In this document: in pieces, positions 4,754 through 5,251 of the stretch
Layout: each line of letters opens with the position of its first letter
How positions within the stretch are numbered: the first letter of the stretch is position 1
NCBI GenBank assembly: GCA_023432475.1
Contig: JAEYUN010000022.1
Coordinates: 1 to 5,251 of the forward strand
Length of the DNA stretch: 5,251 bases
Direction: 5' to 3'
Origin: Candidatus Parcubacteria bacterium
Lineage (GTDB): Bacteria; Patescibacteriota; Saccharimonadia; Saccharimonadales; Saccharimonadaceae
Notes under the pieces: generated by a model
Told to the model about the DNA's origin: nothing
What the model saw: the letters and a program-made list of their open reading frames with translations, nothing else
Database searches by the model: none
Position numbers and translations under genes: made by a program

Positions 4754-5251
4754 TTACCGCGTCGGCGGGGTTTCGCCGGCAGATCTCAAAGCTTCATCAA
4801 TTTTGTCCATCAGAAGAGCGCCGTCGTTCTGGATGACGTTATTGACGACATCAGCGCTCATTTTACTTGAGCCGACAAAGAAAGACGGGGTTGAGTCGAC
4901 GGATTTTCTAGCTCCCAAAGCTCGGTCTCGGGCAATCTTATCTTGGACGATTTTGCTGGTTTGGTCACTGCGCCAAGTGTCGATATTTAGCTCGAGTTTC
5001 TCGGCGTAACTTTCGAAAATCTTGCCACGGTCATCGAGTGACGCTGAAGCCCATTGATTTTGGTTAGTGAACAGCAGATCAACCATCTCCCAAAACTTGT
5101 TCTGTTGTCCCGCCGCCTCAGCAGCACTAGCGGCCGCTAGTGCGTTAGGGTGAGCCGAGGTTAGTGGGAAATTGCGGTAAACAAAAGCCACTTGATCTTT
5201 ATATAACTGTTGGATACTTTGGGTCGCTGGGTGAGCTCCGGCACAGCCTGG
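4754..5251 (-). CDS. DsbA-like thiol-disulfide oxidoreductase (thioredoxin_4 type), N-terminus outside the window
   Basis: Read on the minus strand from the right edge, the frame is open for 165 residues to TAA (complement of 4754-4756). It begins PGCAGAHPATQSIQQLY, which fits a CPGC active site whose first cysteine lies just past the edge, as in DsbA/BdbD proteins (C-P-x-C followed by a conserved helix). The continuing pattern, VAFVYRNFPL then HPNALAAASAAEAAGQQNKF and FWEMVDLLFTNQ, is typical of this family: the helical insert follows the second beta strand. The cis-proline loop is STPSFFVGSSKM (TP facing the active site). Members are usually exported by an N-terminal signal or membrane anchor and oxidise cysteines in secreted proteins; that anchor would be outside the window. 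The GTG at 5191 (first residue of a shorter reading) is internal and not the start, because the frame and homology-like pattern continue upstream. The gene converges on the terminator at 4703-4745. Confidence 0.92.
   Translation of the reverse strand, partial: PGCAGAHPATQSIQQLYKDQVAFVYRNFPLTSAHPNALAAASAAEAAGQQNKFWEMVDLLFTNQNQWASASLDDRGKIFESYAEKLELNIDTWRSDQTSKIVQDKIARDRALGARKSVDSTPSFFVGSSKMSADVVNNVIQNDGALLMDKIDEALRSAGETPPTR

Noticed and set aside
4754..5191. DsbA-like gene starting at the GTG (complement) at 5191.
   Set aside because: The frame remains open to the window edge and encodes the end of the expected CPGC active site, so the true start is outside the window.

Overview
The window looks like a stretch of a bacterial chromosome of moderate GC content with short gaps between genes. 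The mix of genes is a 14-helix drug-type exporter, a CorA-type metal channel, a DsbA-like thioredoxin-fold oxidase and small or unknown soluble proteins, several of them with weak Shine-Dalgarno sites. This and the general look of the proteins recall Candidatus Saccharibacteria (TM7) or related Patescibacteria, but that assignment is an impression of style, not proof. All open frames close on TAA or TAG under the standard code.

Region 1 (1-1830, plus strand): the last 46 codons of an unidentified protein, then after a 5-base gap a complete DHA2/EmrB-QacA type MFS exporter. The two genes are probably co-transcribed.

Region 2 (1831-4448, plus strand): a sigma70-type promoter (1859-1886) leads into a compact cobalamin riboswitch (core 1912-2015), a further hairpin (2020-2055) and a 12-pair hairpin (2071-2098) that buries the only Shine-Dalgarno-like sequence of the next gene. 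That gene (2105-3469) encodes a 454-residue soluble protein that I do not recognise, with a five-cysteine cluster near residues 343-361. A CorA-family divalent-cation channel follows 43 bases later (3513-4448) with no clear terminator between them. The simplest reading is a B12-controlled transcription unit joining an uncharacterised cysteine-cluster protein to a metal (possibly Co2+) channel.

Region 3 (4449-4745, plus strand): a very good promoter with an extended -10 starts a separate transcript of about 240 bases, with a strongly foldable leader, a 30-codon ORF behind a good Shine-Dalgarno sequence, and a 13-pair bidirectional terminator. This may be a small-protein mRNA under leader control or a small RNA.

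Region 4 (4754-5251, minus strand): the C-terminal 165 residues of a DsbA/thioredoxin_4-like protein that converges on the same terminator. Its N-terminus, including the first active-site cysteine, lies outside the window.

The most interesting parts are the riboswitch with its unknown target gene, and the small structured transcription unit in region 3.
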